Shown here: positions 44,541-54,249 of the stretch, piece after piece
Layout of the letters: the number at the start of each line of letters is the position of its first letter
How positions within the stretch are numbered: the stretch's first letter is position 1
NCBI RefSeq assembly: GCF_900142285.1
Contig: NZ_FRAJ01000013.1
Location: forward strand, 1 to 64,000
Length of the DNA stretch: 64,000 bases
Source: Caminicella sporogenes DSM 14501
GTDB lineage: Bacteria; Bacillota; Clostridia; Peptostreptococcales; Caminicellaceae
Direction: 5' to 3'
Notes under the pieces: model-generated
What the model was told of the DNA's origin: nothing
Databases searched by the model: none
The model's input: only the letters and a program-made list of their open reading frames with translations
Made by a program: the position numbers and the translations under genes

Positions 44541-45281
44541 TTACTTAATACATACGAAATTTATCCTTTCATCTGTAAATTTTGGACTTTCAAATGTAAA
44601 CGCATTATAAACATTTATATCTTTAAATTTAACTTGCTTTAATAAATCTATAACAACATCAGTCCTATATGCTCTCTGCTCATGAAATTCTTGAACCCTT
44701 TCAAACAACTGTCCTTTTCTCATAAATATAGTTAAATCAAATTCACACACTTCTCTTTCAGCATCAAAATAATTTTCCCATATATATGAAATATCTTCAA
44801 AGTTTTCTGCATATGTATTATTTCCAAGAATTTCCGAAATTTTATAAAAAGAACTTATATCAAAAATAAAAATTCCTCCAAAATTCAAAATCGAATAAAC
44901 TTTTTCATAAATAGAAATTAAATCTCTTTCTTCTAAAATATAATTAAACCCATCACAAAGACAAAGTACACAGTCTACTTTTTCATGTATATCTAATTCT
45001 CTCATATCCTGATTGATATAAGCTACATTTATACCTAAATCCATAGCCTTTTTTCTAGCAATAGTCAACATTTCACTAGATATATCTACTCCTGTAATCT
45101 CATAGCCTCTTAAAGCTAATCTATTTGTAATATTGCCCGTACCACATGCCAATTCTAAAATTGTATTTGGTCTTAAATTAAATTTTTTAAAAATATTTTC
45201 TATATAATCTGCCCATTTGTCATAATTTACATCTCTCATCAAATAATCATACACTCTGGCAAAACCATTATACGCTTCCAT
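44541..45281 (-). CDS. Class I SAM-dependent methyltransferase
   Basis: 246 aa. The Rossmann motif I is ILELACGTGNITNRLALRGY, with the acidic motif II at ITGVDISSEML, and DCVLCLCDGFNYI as the later strand. The start MEAYNGFARVYDYLM is the common beginning of this clostridial methyltransferase group. Substrate is unknown. AGGTGA precedes ATG. It is flanked by csp and the SASP gene. Confidence 0.9.
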   Translation of the reverse strand: MEAYNGFARVYDYLMRDVNYDKWADYIENIFKKFNLRPNTILELACGTGNITNRLALRGYEITGVDISSEMLTIARKKAMDLGINVAYINQDMRELDIHEKVDCVLCLCDGFNYILEERDLISIYEKVYSILNFGGIFIFDISSFYKISEILGNNTYAENFEDISYIWENYFDAEREVCEFDLTIFMRKGQLFERVQEFHEQRAYRTDVVIDLLKQVKFKDINVYNAFTFESPKFTDERINFVCIK

Positions 45282-45407
45282 AGATAATCACCTGTTATTT
45301 TAAAATTTTTTATACAATTTTTTAAATCTTTTAAGTCAATTCTCATTAATCAAAATTTATTATACCTAATTACATCAAAAAAACAAAGTGCCTTTAACTC
45401 CCGGCAC

Positions 45408-45629
45408 TTACTGTTTCTGATTTTTTTCTTTTTTCATTTTTTTCTTCCTAACTGTTATCAACCCACCTATTCTTCCTGTTTCCTTTGCTGTTAAAGCCCC
45501 CCATCCATCTTTCATAACTTTATCAAGCAAACCTAACTCAGAAGCTATTTCATACTTCCATTTATCCTCTATAGTTTCAATCTTAAACTTCTTATTTTTA
45601 TCTCTATTCTTTTTAGACAAATTAATCAC
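45408..45629 (-). CDS. Alpha/beta-type small acid-soluble spore protein, variant
   Basis: 73 aa. The core KYEIASELGLLDKVMKDGWG and TAKETGRIGGLITVRKK match alpha/beta SASPs of the SspF-like group, which coat and protect spore DNA; the E-I-A site is where the germination protease GPR cuts. Both ends are unusually Lys-rich. The start is GTG at 45629 close to AGGAGGG, or TTG three codons on with better spacing. Supports a spore-forming host. Confidence 0.85.
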   Translation of the reverse strand: MINLSKKNRDKNKKFKIETIEDKWKYEIASELGLLDKVMKDGWGALTAKETGRIGGLITVRKKKMKKEKNQKQ

Positions 45630-45802
45630 TCCCCTCCTAAAATATTATAAGACAAGGGGATACTTTTTATACAGTTTAATCTACTTAATTAATTAAAAAA
45701 TTGTAAAATTTTAATTTTGCTATTGATATTTTTCGACATTAATGTTATATTGTTTATTGTCAAAAATTTGTTCCCACTCCCCCTTTAATATATATATTTT
45801 TT

Positions 45803-45836
45803 AAAGCCACGAAAATTTTAAAATTTTCGTGGCTTT
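45803..45836. terminator. Bidirectional terminator after the CPBP gene
   Basis: A 34-nt perfect palindrome with arm AAAGCCACGAAAATTTT, downstream of the CPBP stop on the minus strand, followed by AAAAAATATATA (minus) and TGTCTTTT (plus). Confidence 0.7.
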
Positions 45837-45875
45837 TGTCTTTTATAAAATAATCACAACTGAATAATTCTAATT

Positions 45876-46823
45876 TTAAAATTGTATATAACATATAAAA
45901 ACATATATAAGAAATACAACAATTAAAGGTGCATAGTGAACAAATCTTTCTTTAGCTGAATATATACCTGCATCTATTCTATATCTTTCATCACATCTAT
46001 TTTTTACATCATCTATTTTCATATCCTCTCTAATTACCTTTATAAGCAAGTAAGCTAATATACCCATTATAAGTGCAACTATTCCAATAAATATAAGACC
46101 TCCTATCATATTTGCAACATTTGGCATAGTATTTTCTGAAACTGCACCGCTTTGTAAATTAAACTTACTGCTTAAAACTCTTATCATATAAGCCAGTGTC
46201 ACTGCCAATCCGTTATTTGTAATATGACCTATAATACCTGCATATATAGAATCTGTTAAATAAACTAAATATCCAAAAATCAATCCAAGTACTACTGGTC
46301 CAAACAAATTTTGTAAATTAAAATGAAATATTCCAAATAAAAAAGCTGTAATTACTATTGCTTTTTTTCCAAACCTCTCTTCATAAGCACTTAAAAGCAT
46401 TCCTCTAAAAAAAATTTCTTCACATATTCCGGCAGAAATAGCTATTATAAAAAATAGTCCTATATATTCATGAAAACTGTCCGCAGTAGGTATAGGTAAA
46501 GGTTTAATTACACTAAAACTTCTTATAATTATCATCATTAATAAATTAAAAAAAACTGCTACTGGATACATAAATAAAGTTATTACTATTATTAAAAAAG
46601 CATGTTTTATTCTTAATCTATTAAGTCTTAAAACTTTTTTAATATCCTTATTTCTCAATTTTAAAAATATTAAAAGCGGAAACAATACAATAACATATTC
46701 AGTAATCAACAGTCCAGTTTTTATATTAAGTTTCTGAAAATACCCTCCAAACGTTAAAAGCAGTATTGCAATAACTAAATAAAATAAATTTACTTCTAAA
46801 ATGTTAAACCTCTCACTTCTCAC
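45876..46823 (-). CDS. CPBP-family intramembrane protease
   Basis: 315 aa with about eight membrane helices. The CPBP/Abi motifs are present: SAGICEEIFFRGML (EExxxR type), FLFGIFHFNLQN (FxxxH) and a later GIIGHITNNGLAV (HxxxN). Relatives cleave or process membrane-associated peptides or prenylated CAAX proteins, and some give bacteriocin immunity; the role here is unknown. GTG at 46823 is 7 nt from AAGGAGG; a longer reading adds 14 residues without a site. Confidence 0.88.
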   Translation of the reverse strand: MRSERFNILEVNLFYLVIAILLLTFGGYFQKLNIKTGLLITEYVIVLFPLLIFLKLRNKDIKKVLRLNRLRIKHAFLIIVITLFMYPVAVFFNLLMMIIIRSFSVIKPLPIPTADSFHEYIGLFFIIAISAGICEEIFFRGMLLSAYEERFGKKAIVITAFLFGIFHFNLQNLFGPVVLGLIFGYLVYLTDSIYAGIIGHITNNGLAVTLAYMIRVLSSKFNLQSGAVSENTMPNVANMIGGLIFIGIVALIMGILAYLLIKVIREDMKIDDVKNRCDERYRIDAGIYSAKERFVHYAPLIVVFLIYVFICYIQF

Positions 46824-46908
46824 TTTTTTGCCTCCTTTTGTACTACAAATAAATATTTTTAGCAAATCTATTATTTTGGAAACTCTTTAAAAATTTACTG
46901 CTCATATT

Positions 46909-46947
46909 TACTTATTCATTATTCACTATTACTTATTAACTGTTAAC
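46909..46947. repeat. Copy of the dispersed AT-rich repeat
   Basis: Words TACTTATTCATTATTCACTA and TTATTAACTGTTAAC match the repeat arms at 187-293. The copy overlaps and supplies the stop codon of the M20 amidohydrolase gene. Confidence 0.55.
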
Positions 46948-48109
46948 TTATATATCCATTGCCCTTTAATAAATTAACATATATCTGAACTCCCATAGCA
47001 AGTACTCTTTCATTGAAATTAAACTGCGAATTGTGAAGCGGATAAATATATCCTTCTTTTTCATTCCTTACTCCTAGAAAGAAAAATAGCCCCGGCAATT
47101 CTCTCTGATAATAAGAATAGTCTTCAGAAATCATTTGCGGGTCAATTATTTCTATATTTTCTTTACCAATAATATCTATAAATCTATTTACCATATTTTC
47201 ATCATTATTTACCGGCGGATACATATCCCTAAATATCAATTCTATCTTGCAATTATGTACAATTTCTTTTCCCTTAAGTATTTCAATCATTCTATCTTTT
47301 ATTTTATTATATACTGACTCCTCAAATGCTCGTATTGTCCCTTCTAAAACAACTTTTCCAGCTATAACATTTCTTCTTTCTCCGCCTTCAATTCTTCCAA
47401 TAGTCAATACAGCTGGTTTAATAGGATTTATACTTCTACTTATTATAGTTTGAAGTGAATTAATAACATCTGCTGAAATAATTATAGAATCTACTGCATT
47501 TTGAGGTATAGCTCCATGTCCGCTCTTTCCATAAATATAAATATCAAACTCACCGGTTTGTGCCATAAGCGGTCCACTCCTCAAAGCAACTTTACCTTCT
47601 TCTACTTCAGGATACAAGTGTAATCCATATATACAATCTACTTTAAACTTTTTAAGTATCCCTTCTCTAATTATTACTTCTGCCCCACCGGGTCCTTCTT
47701 CTGCAGGCTGAAAAATTAACAGCACATTATCTCTAAGCTTATCCTTATTTAATGAAAGATATTTTGCAAGTCCAAGCAATATAGCCGTATGCCCATCATG
47801 TCCACATGCATGCATTTTTCCAAGATATTTTGAACAGTACGGCACTTTTGTATTTTCTTCTACTGGTAATGCATCAATATCAGCTCTAAAAGCAACTGTC
47901 CTCTTTGGATTATTTCCTCTTATATAGCCTACTACTCCTGTTTTAGCCACATTTTTATAAACCTGTATTCCTATGTCTTCAAGATATTTTGCAATATACT
48001 TGCTAGTTTCATATTCTTCAAATCCCAGCTCAGGAATTTGATGAAGATACCGTCTTATATTTATAATTTCATCAGACAAATTTTCTATTTCTTTACATAC
48101 CTGAATCAT
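46943..48109 (-). CDS. M20-family amidohydrolase
   Basis: 388 aa. The M20D pattern is complete: RYLHQIPELGFEEYETSKYI, the metal ligands in AFRADIDALPVEE and GKMHACGHDGHTAILLG, EEGPGGAEVIIREG, and a C-terminal SEDYSYYQRELPGLFFFLGV with the last His in HNSQFNFNE. The family removes acyl groups from amino acids. The divergent asd-dapA-dapB-dapH operon needs an N-acetyl-DAP deacetylase, so this is a good candidate (inference). AGGTGA precedes ATG. Confidence 0.88.
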   Translation of the reverse strand: MIQVCKEIENLSDEIINIRRYLHQIPELGFEEYETSKYIAKYLEDIGIQVYKNVAKTGVVGYIRGNNPKRTVAFRADIDALPVEENTKVPYCSKYLGKMHACGHDGHTAILLGLAKYLSLNKDKLRDNVLLIFQPAEEGPGGAEVIIREGILKKFKVDCIYGLHLYPEVEEGKVALRSGPLMAQTGEFDIYIYGKSGHGAIPQNAVDSIIISADVINSLQTIISRSINPIKPAVLTIGRIEGGERRNVIAGKVVLEGTIRAFEESVYNKIKDRMIEILKGKEIVHNCKIELIFRDMYPPVNNDENMVNRFIDIIGKENIEIIDPQMISEDYSYYQRELPGLFFFLGVRNEKEGYIYPLHNSQFNFNERVLAMGVQIYVNLLKGNGYIS

Positions 48110-48407
48110 ATTATCACCTCTAACGTATATTAATATAATAGAATTATAGATAATACCATTTTATCAATTAAAACTTTAAAAATCATCTAAAACTTGAAGT
48201 ATATAACTTGAAACTCTTTATAATTTATATTTATAGAATAACATAAATTTGATATATTTTTCTCATTTTCTACTATAAACAAACTTATATTTATTCTTTT
48301 TTCCTATATATTGACATATATCTGCTTAAATGATACCATATAAATTAATTTATAGTCTTTTAAAGCTTTTTAAAAAATACATATGTTTATTTTTTTAGAT
48401 TATAATT

Positions 48408-48436
48408 TTGTATATTTTTAAAATAAAATTTATAAA
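48408..48436 (+). promoter_or_regulatory. Probable promoter of asd-dapABH
   Basis: TTGTAT (48408-48413) and TATAAA (48431-48436) with 17 nt between, about 38 nt before the asd start. The remaining intergenic DNA back to 48110 is AT-rich; I find no lysine riboswitch there. Confidence 0.5.
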
Positions 48437-48473
48437 TATAAATTTATTTTTTATAAGATTGGAGGTCTTTTCA

Positions 48474-49469
48474 TTGAAAAAAGTTAATGTTGCCATTGTA
48501 GGTGCAACAGGTATGGTTGGTAGAACTTTTTTAAAAGTTCTCGAAGAAAGGGATTTCCCATTTGATAAATTATACTTATTCGCTTCAGCAAAATCTGCAG
48601 GTTCTAAACTAAAATGTAAAGAAAAAGAATATATTGTAGAAGAATTAAAAGAAGATTCTTTCGACAGAGATATAGATATTGCTCTTTTCTCTGCCGGTGG
48701 AGAAATCAGTAAAAAATTTGCCCCAATAGCAGCTTCAAAAGGCACTATCGTAGTCGACAATAGCAGTGCATGGAGAATGGAAAAAGATATACCATTAGTT
48801 GTTCCCGAAGTAAACCCGCAAGATATAAGATGGCACAAAGGAATTATAGCCAATCCAAACTGCTCAACTATTCAAGCAGTTGTTGCACTTAAGCCTCTAC
48901 ACGATAAATATAAAATAAAAAGAATCGTCTATTCAACTTATCAAGCTGTTTCGGGTTCAGGTGTAAAAGGAGTAAAAGATTTAGAAGAAGGTTTAAAGGG
49001 TAATAATATTATGAAAGCTTATCCTCATCCAATAGCAAATAATTGTCTTCCACATATAGACGTTTTCATGGATAATGGATATACTAAAGAAGAAATGAAA
49101 ATGATAAATGAGACTAAAAAAATTCTCGGAGACTATGATTTAAAAATAACTGCTACAACTGTCAGGGTTCCAGTATTCGACTGCCACAGCGAATCAGTAA
49201 ACATAGAATTTGAAAATCCATTTGAAATTGAAGATGTAAAAAAACTTCTATCAAACAGCCCCGGAATAATTGTGCAAGATGACCCTAAAAATAATGTCTA
49301 TCCTCTCGCTACAAATGCAAAAGGTACTGACTTAGTTTATGTAGGTAGAATAAGAAGGGATTACAGTATAGATAACGGTTTAAATCTTTGGATAGTTGCT
49401 GACAATATAAGAAAAGGTGCTGCAACTAATGCTGTTCAAATAGCAGAAGAATTATTAAAATTTTTTTAA
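48474..49469 (+). CDS. asd: Aspartate-semialdehyde dehydrogenase
   Basis: 331 aa. NADP site VNVAIVGATGMVGRTFL, catalytic Cys130 in NPNCSTIQAVVAL, and the substrate His region DCHSESVNIEF. It reduces aspartyl phosphate to aspartate semialdehyde, the branch point to lysine/DAP and to threonine/methionine. TTG at 48474 is 8 nt after GGAGG and gives the normal N-terminus; the upstream ATG at 48408 would add 22 odd residues. Confidence 0.96.
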   Translation: MKKVNVAIVGATGMVGRTFLKVLEERDFPFDKLYLFASAKSAGSKLKCKEKEYIVEELKEDSFDRDIDIALFSAGGEISKKFAPIAASKGTIVVDNSSAWRMEKDIPLVVPEVNPQDIRWHKGIIANPNCSTIQAVVALKPLHDKYKIKRIVYSTYQAVSGSGVKGVKDLEEGLKGNNIMKAYPHPIANNCLPHIDVFMDNGYTKEEMKMINETKKILGDYDLKITATTVRVPVFDCHSESVNIEFENPFEIEDVKKLLSNSPGIIVQDDPKNNVYPLATNAKGTDLVYVGRIRRDYSIDNGLNLWIVADNIRKGAATNAVQIAEELLKFF

Positions 49470-49470
49470 T

Positions 49471-49505
49471 TATACCCGAGCATAATCCTGTTCGGGTATA
49501 ATTTT
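49471..49505 (+). terminator. Hairpin between asd and dapA
   Basis: Stem TATACCCGA/TCGGGTATA followed by ATTTT. It can end the asd transcript or lower flow into dapA. Confidence 0.7.
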
Positions 49506-49580
49506 AAATGTATAGTTATTTGAATTTCTAAATATTATTATATTGAAAAGCTTTTAATATCTTAAGGAAGGATGATTTAA

Positions 49581-50462
49581 GTGAAACTTTTTAGAGGTTC
49601 TGGAGTTGCCATAGTTACACCATTTAAAGATGACAAAGTTAATTTCGAAAAATTAGGCGAATTAATTGAATGGCATATTAAGCAAGGTACTGATGCTATA
49701 GTTGTATGCGGAACTACAGGAGAAGCTTCAACAATGTCTGATGATGAAAAAAAAGAAACCATAAAATTTACAGTCGAAAAAGTAAACAAGAGAATACCTG
49801 TAATAGCTGGAACCGGAAGCAACTGTACTGCTCACTCAATAGAAATGAGTAAATATGCTGAAAAAGTTGGAGCTGACGGACTATTAGTAATTACTCCATA
49901 TTATAATAAATCAACTCAAAAAGGCTTAATTGCCCACTTTACCGCTGTAGCAGATGCAGTAAATATTCCAATTATAATTTATAATGTACCCGGAAGAACT
50001 GGAGTAAATATACTACCTTCTACACTTGCTACACTTGCAAAACATCCAAATATAAAAGGAATTAAAGAAGCAAGTGGAAATATTTCACAAATTGCAGAAA
50101 TAGCAAGACTTGTACCTGATGACTTTTATATATATTCAGGTAATGATGACATGGTAGTCCCTTTAATGTCCTTAAAAGGTGATGGTGTAATATCTGTTAT
50201 AGCCAATATTGCTCCAAAAGACACTCATGATATGGTTCAAAAATTTATTGATGGCGACATAAAAGAAGCATGTGAACTTCAACTCAAAATGAAACCTCTC
50301 ATAGATGCACTTTTTATTGAAGTTAACCCTATCCCCGTTAAAACTGCAATGAATTTAATGGGTTTTGAAATGGGTAATTTAAGACTTCCTTTAGTTGATA
50401 TGTCTGATAAAAATCTTGAAATATTAAAAAACAGAATGAAAGATTATGGAATTCTTGAATAG
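49581..50462 (+). CDS. dapA: 4-hydroxy-tetrahydrodipicolinate synthase
   Basis: 293 aa barrel enzyme condensing pyruvate with aspartate semialdehyde. Schiff-base Lys162 is in [10 protein letters not shown]; Tyr134 in [10 protein letters not shown] and the early GTTGEAST motif are present. GTG start preceded by AAGGAAGG. Followed 12 nt later by dapB. Confidence 0.97.
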   Translation: MKLFRGSGVAIVTPFKDDKVNFEKLGELIEWHIKQGTDAIVVCGTTGEASTMSDDEKKETIKFTVEKVNKRIPVIAGTGSNCTAHSIEMSKYAEKVGADGLLVITPYYNKSTQKGLIAHFTAVADAVNIPIIIYNVPGRTGVNILPSTLATLAKHPNIKGIKEASGNISQIAEIARLVPDDFYIYSGNDDMVVPLMSLKGDGVISVIANIAPKDTHDMVQKFIDGDIKEACELQLKMKPLIDALFIEVNPIPVKTAMNLMGFEMGNLRLPLVDMSDKNLEILKNRMKDYGILE

Positions 50463-50474
50463 GAGGAGTTTATA

Positions 50475-51224
50475 TTGCTTAAAGTACTTTTATCTGGCTG
50501 TAATGGAAAAATGGGTAAGGTTGTAACAGAGTTAATAGAAAGTGAAAATAATATAGAAATAGTAGCTGGTATAGATATTTCAAAAAAACACAACAAATTT
50601 CCTGTTTTCAAAGATTTTAAAGACTGCACTATAAAAGCCGATGTTATAATTGACTTTTCTCATCATTCAATGATGCCAGCTTTAATAGACTACAGTGTTA
50701 AAACTAAAACTCCTGCTGTCATATGTACAACGGGACTCGATGAAGAAATTATACAAAAAATAAAAGATGCATCAAATAAAGTAGCTCTATTCAAATCCGG
50801 AAATATGTCACTAGGCGTCAATCTAATAACTAAATTAGCCCAAGAAGCTGCTAAAGTGCTCAGCGAATCATTCGATATAGAAATCATCGAAAAACATCAC
50901 AATAGAAAGTTAGACGCTCCAAGTGGAACTGCATACATGATAGCTGATGCAATAAATGAAACACTCAATAACTCAAAAGAATATAATTTCGGAAGATATG
51001 GAAAATCAGCTAAAAGAAACAAAAATGAAATAGGTATACATGCTGTCAGAGGCGGTACAATAGTTGGTGAGCATACAGTAATATATGCAGGTCCTGATGA
51101 AATAATCGAAATAAAACATACTGCAATGTCAAGAAAAATATTTGCTGCCGGTGCAATAAAAGCTGCAAAATTTTTAGCAAATAAAACTTCCGGTTTATAC
51201 AACATGTCAGATATATTAAAATAA
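50475..51224 (+). CDS. dapB: 4-hydroxy-tetrahydrodipicolinate reductase
   Basis: 249 aa. NAD(P) site LLSGCNGKMGKVV, substrate motif EIIEKHHNRKLDAPSGTA with the catalytic His/Lys, and VRGGTIVGEHTVIYAG. It reduces the DapA product to tetrahydrodipicolinate. TTG start with GGAGGAG upstream. Confidence 0.97.
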   Translation: MLKVLLSGCNGKMGKVVTELIESENNIEIVAGIDISKKHNKFPVFKDFKDCTIKADVIIDFSHHSMMPALIDYSVKTKTPAVICTTGLDEEIIQKIKDASNKVALFKSGNMSLGVNLITKLAQEAAKVLSESFDIEIIEKHHNRKLDAPSGTAYMIADAINETLNNSKEYNFGRYGKSAKRNKNEIGIHAVRGGTIVGEHTVIYAGPDEIIEIKHTAMSRKIFAAGAIKAAKFLANKTSGLYNMSDILK

Positions 51225-51266
51225 ACTCAGGAGAAAAAAAGTATTCAGAAAGGATTGATAAAACTA

Positions 51267-51998
51267 ATGACAAACGAAAGACGAAATGCAAATATCGATT
51301 TAACTGACCCATATAAAATAGCAAAATACATAAAAGAAGCTAAAAAATCAACTCCTGTAAAAGTTTATGTAAAGGGAAATTTAGCTAACTGCTCACACAA
51401 AAGTATTAAAATTTTCGGTTCAAATGATTTTTGGATTATATTTGGAGAACACAAAGATGTAGTTGAATTTTTAGAAAAAAATAATTCTAAGGTGCAAGAT
51501 TATGTAATAGAAAATGATAGAAGAAATTCTGCCATTCCTCTATTAGATATAAAAAAAATTGATGCAAGAATTGAACCGGGAGCTATAATAAGAGATAGAG
51601 TTAAAATAGGAAAAAATGCAGTAATAATGATGGGAGCAGTTATAAATATAGGCTGTGAAATAGGAGAAAATTCTATGATTGATATGAATGCAGTATTAGG
51701 TGCAAGAGCGACAGTTGGTAAAAATGTCCACGTAGGAGCTGGAGCTGTATTAGCAGGCGTTCTTGAACCTCCTAGTGCTACCCCTGTAATAGTTGAAGAC
51801 AATGTCATGATAGGCGCAAATGCAGTAATTTTAGAAGGTGTAAAAATAGGTGAAAATGCTGTTGTTGCTGCTGGCTCCATAGTTACAAAAGATGTCCCTC
51901 CAAATGTCGTAGTAGCAGGAGCACCAGCTAAAATAATAAAAAATAAAGATGAGAAAACTTCTGAAAAAACTAAGCTTTTAGAAGACTTAAGAGGTTAA
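51267..51998 (+). CDS. dapH: Tetrahydrodipicolinate N-acetyltransferase
   Basis: 243 aa. The N-terminal alpha-beta part is followed by a left-handed beta-helix of hexapeptide repeats ([40 protein letters not shown]). It acetylates tetrahydrodipicolinate, defining the acetylase DAP branch, which also needs an aminotransferase and a deacetylase. ATG at 51267 is preferred to a TTG four codons earlier, which lies against AAAGGA, although the ATG spacing is long. Confidence 0.93.
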   Translation: MTNERRNANIDLTDPYKIAKYIKEAKKSTPVKVYVKGNLANCSHKSIKIFGSNDFWIIFGEHKDVVEFLEKNNSKVQDYVIENDRRNSAIPLLDIKKIDARIEPGAIIRDRVKIGKNAVIMMGAVINIGCEIGENSMIDMNAVLGARATVGKNVHVGAGAVLAGVLEPPSATPVIVEDNVMIGANAVILEGVKIGENAVVAAGSIVTKDVPPNVVVAGAPAKIIKNKDEKTSEKTKLLEDLRG

Positions 51999-51999
51999 T

Positions 52000-52050
52000 A
52001 AAGAAACCAGTAGTCTTATTTAAAATATAAAATAGACTACTGGTTTCTTT
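52000..52050. terminator. Bidirectional terminator between dapH and hpt
   Basis: Arms AAGAAACCAGTAGTCT and AGACTACTGGTTTCTT pair perfectly around a 17-nt AT loop and separate the convergent genes. Confidence 0.85.
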
Positions 52051-52581
52051 CTAATCAACAAAAGCAAATACATATGGTACATTTCTATAATAATCGCCGT
52101 AATTTAGACCATATCCGACAATGAATTTGTCAGGTATTGTAAAACCTACATAATCAGGCTCTAATTCAACCTTTCTTCTTGAAGGCTTATCAAGCAATAC
52201 ACAACTTTTAATACTGCTTGGATTTTTAGATTTTAAATACTCTATAATATATTTCATAGTAATACCTGTATCAGCAATATCATCAACTATCAAAACATCA
52301 TATCCCTCTAAACTGCCCTTAATATCATAAAGAACTTTTACTTTACCAGATGACTCTTCTGAATGTCCGTAACTTGAAGTAGTCATAAATTCAATTTTCA
52401 CAGGAATATCTATTTCTCGAACTAAATCAGCAGTAAATATAAAACTACCTTTTAGTAAAGACACAACAAGTAAATTTTTCTCCTTATAATCATTTGAAAT
52501 CTCTTTTCCAAGTTCTTCAACTCTTTTCTGTATATCTTCCCTTGACAATAATACTTCTTTTTTCTTGTTTTCTATATCCAT
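52051..52581 (-). CDS. hpt: Hypoxanthine phosphoribosyltransferase
   Basis: 176 aa. PRPP-binding motif VLIVDDIADTGITMKYI and the LLKGSFIFTADLVREI loop identify the purine salvage enzyme that makes IMP or GMP from hypoxanthine or guanine. GGAGG precedes ATG. Confidence 0.96.
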   Translation of the reverse strand: MDIENKKKEVLLSREDIQKRVEELGKEISNDYKEKNLLVVSLLKGSFIFTADLVREIDIPVKIEFMTTSSYGHSEESSGKVKVLYDIKGSLEGYDVLIVDDIADTGITMKYIIEYLKSKNPSSIKSCVLLDKPSRRKVELEPDYVGFTIPDKFIVGYGLNYGDYYRNVPYVFAFVD

Positions 52582-52692
52582 GTCTTGACCTCCACAATTT
52601 TGTAAAATTTATTATAAAATATTCTAAATAATATTGTGGAAAATGTCAATTCTAATTTTAAATTTAATAACTATAACATATTAAAACTCTAT

Positions 52693-53994
52693 CTATACAG
52701 CTTTCTCCATCTTCTGCATTATACTTAGTATTACCCTATCTGTAATATTCATTCCATCTTGTCCAAGCATACCTAAATTTTTTATTGTATCTTCTGCTGT
52801 TTCTGCCACTATACCATTTCTCGGAGGAACTATTCTTCCATTTATAGCTAAAATAGCTGATTGTATAGCAGTTGCTGCTGATGTAGCAAGTTTTAGAGCA
52901 CATCCAACTTTTGCTCCATCGCAAATCATACCACTTATATTTGCAATCATATTTTTTATCGTTCCATCTATCTTATCATAATCTGCTCCCATAAGCCATG
53001 CTATAGCAGCACTAGCTCCCGTTGCAGCTGCAACTCCACAGCCACATAGTGGAGATAATCTGCCAATATAATATTTTATATATCCATTTATAATATGACT
53101 TATAGCCAATGCTTTAGATAATTTTTCTTCATCTACATCATAAATATTTTTATAAGCAACAAGCGGTAAAATAGCAGTTAGCCCATTATTTCCACTTCCA
53201 TTACTACTCATAACAGGCATATTAAGTCCTGACATTCTAGCATCAGCTCCAGCTGCTGTAAGCATCATAGCATTATTGATAAAGTCATCTGCCATCACAC
53301 CATTTTTTATATTTTCATAAAATCCTGCACCCACACCGATACCATATGTTTTCTCAATTGCAGCTTTTGCAATTTTTTCATTCATATCTATACCTTCTAA
53401 TAAAAACTCTATATCCTTATAATCTATTTTCTCAATAGCTTTTATAATATCCCTTATTCTCAAACTATACAATTCCTTTAAAACTTCATTATATCCACCG
53501 CCATTTTTATTTTGCTCTTCTTTAAATAACACTTCATTATCTTTTTCTATATATACAAATTTATTATGTCTTTCCTTTACAATTACTCTTGCACTTCCTT
53601 TTTTCCCTCTTACAAAGACTTCAATATATATCTTTTCATCTGTATCTTTTATGTCCAATTTTAAAACATCATTTTCAAGCATTTTTTTTGCACTTAATAC
53701 TTCTGAATCTTTTATTCCTTCTAAAACTCTTAAATCTTTTTCTGATTTTCCAGCTACTATCCCTAAAGCTCCTGCAATATAAAGCCCTACTTCGTCAGTA
53801 TTTGGAATACCAACACACAACCCATTTTTATATATATTTGGACTTACTAAAATACTAACTTCCTTTATATCATCTTCACTTAATACCTCTTTAGCCTTTG
53901 ATGCTGCAAGTGCAACAGCCACAGGTTCTGTACAGCCCATTGCTGGTACAACTTCTCTTTTTAAAGTTTCAATTATAATTTTCTTTTTATCCAT
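52693..53994 (-). CDS. Cysteine desulfidase / Fe-S serine dehydratase-like (UPF0597)
   Basis: 433 aa of the CyuA/YhaM (UPF0597) family, related to the alpha part of iron-sulfur L-serine dehydratase. Family motifs: AMGCTEPVAVALAASKA, SSNGSGNNGLTAILPLVAYK, SPLCGCGVAAATGASAAIAW and GMICDGAKVGCALKLATS; the last three Cys and the first are likely 4Fe-4S ligands. It degrades cysteine to pyruvate, ammonia and sulfide (or serine to pyruvate). A sigma-54 promoter and a dedicated activator lie directly upstream. GGGAGG precedes ATG. Confidence 0.9.
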   Translation of the reverse strand: MDKKKIIIETLKREVVPAMGCTEPVAVALAASKAKEVLSEDDIKEVSILVSPNIYKNGLCVGIPNTDEVGLYIAGALGIVAGKSEKDLRVLEGIKDSEVLSAKKMLENDVLKLDIKDTDEKIYIEVFVRGKKGSARVIVKERHNKFVYIEKDNEVLFKEEQNKNGGGYNEVLKELYSLRIRDIIKAIEKIDYKDIEFLLEGIDMNEKIAKAAIEKTYGIGVGAGFYENIKNGVMADDFINNAMMLTAAGADARMSGLNMPVMSSNGSGNNGLTAILPLVAYKNIYDVDEEKLSKALAISHIINGYIKYYIGRLSPLCGCGVAAATGASAAIAWLMGADYDKIDGTIKNMIANISGMICDGAKVGCALKLATSAATAIQSAILAINGRIVPPRNGIVAETAEDTIKNLGMLGQDGMNITDRVILSIMQKMEKAV

Positions 53995-54071
53995 ATTTAT
54001 AACCTCCCGCTCTATTTAAAATATATTTTAAAACTTAGCCGCTTAACTACATTTCACAATCATTAATCAAA

Positions 54072-54087
54072 GCAATTTTTATGCCAA
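54072..54087 (-). promoter_or_regulatory. Sigma-54 promoter of the cysteine desulfidase gene
   Basis: On the minus strand TTGGCATAAAAATTGC has GG and GC exactly 12 nt apart (first G to first G), fitting the -24/-12 consensus TGGCAC-N5-TTGC. Transcription would begin near 54060 and leave a leader of about 65 nt before the ATG at 53994. Confidence 0.88.
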
Positions 54088-54181
54088 TAACAAAACTAGC
54101 TTATTTAAAAAACATTTCTAATAATTTTGCCTTAAACTCAATACTACAAACACCATACCTTAACACTCATATAAGTAAATT

Positions 54182-54249
54182 ATTCTCATTTTGAGAATAA
54201 GAGCAAAAAAATAATTCTCATATTGAGATTTTATTCTCATTATGAGAAT
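54182..54249. promoter_or_regulatory. Three palindromic activator sites
   Basis: Three 17-bp dyads: ATTCTCATTTTGAGAAT (54182-54198), ATTCTCATATTGAGATT (54214-54230, one mismatch) and ATTCTCATTATGAGAAT (54233-54249). Consensus TTCTCA-N3-TGAGAA. They lie about 95-160 nt upstream of the -24 box, where enhancer sites of sigma-54 activators belong. The likely binder is the product of the adjacent regulator gene. Confidence 0.85.

Noticed and set aside
48110-48470. Possible lysine riboswitch before asd
   Set aside because: The region lacks the conserved lysine-riboswitch core sequences and is nearly all A/T; only a promoter-like pair was found.
48395-48853. Minus-strand open frame of 152 residues over the start of asd
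   Set aside because: It is the antisense shadow of a gene with all expected catalytic motifs and has no site or context of its own.
49577-49822. Minus-strand frames inside dapA, dapB and dapH
   Set aside because: Shadow frames on the opposite strand of well-identified DAP genes; none has a ribosome site.
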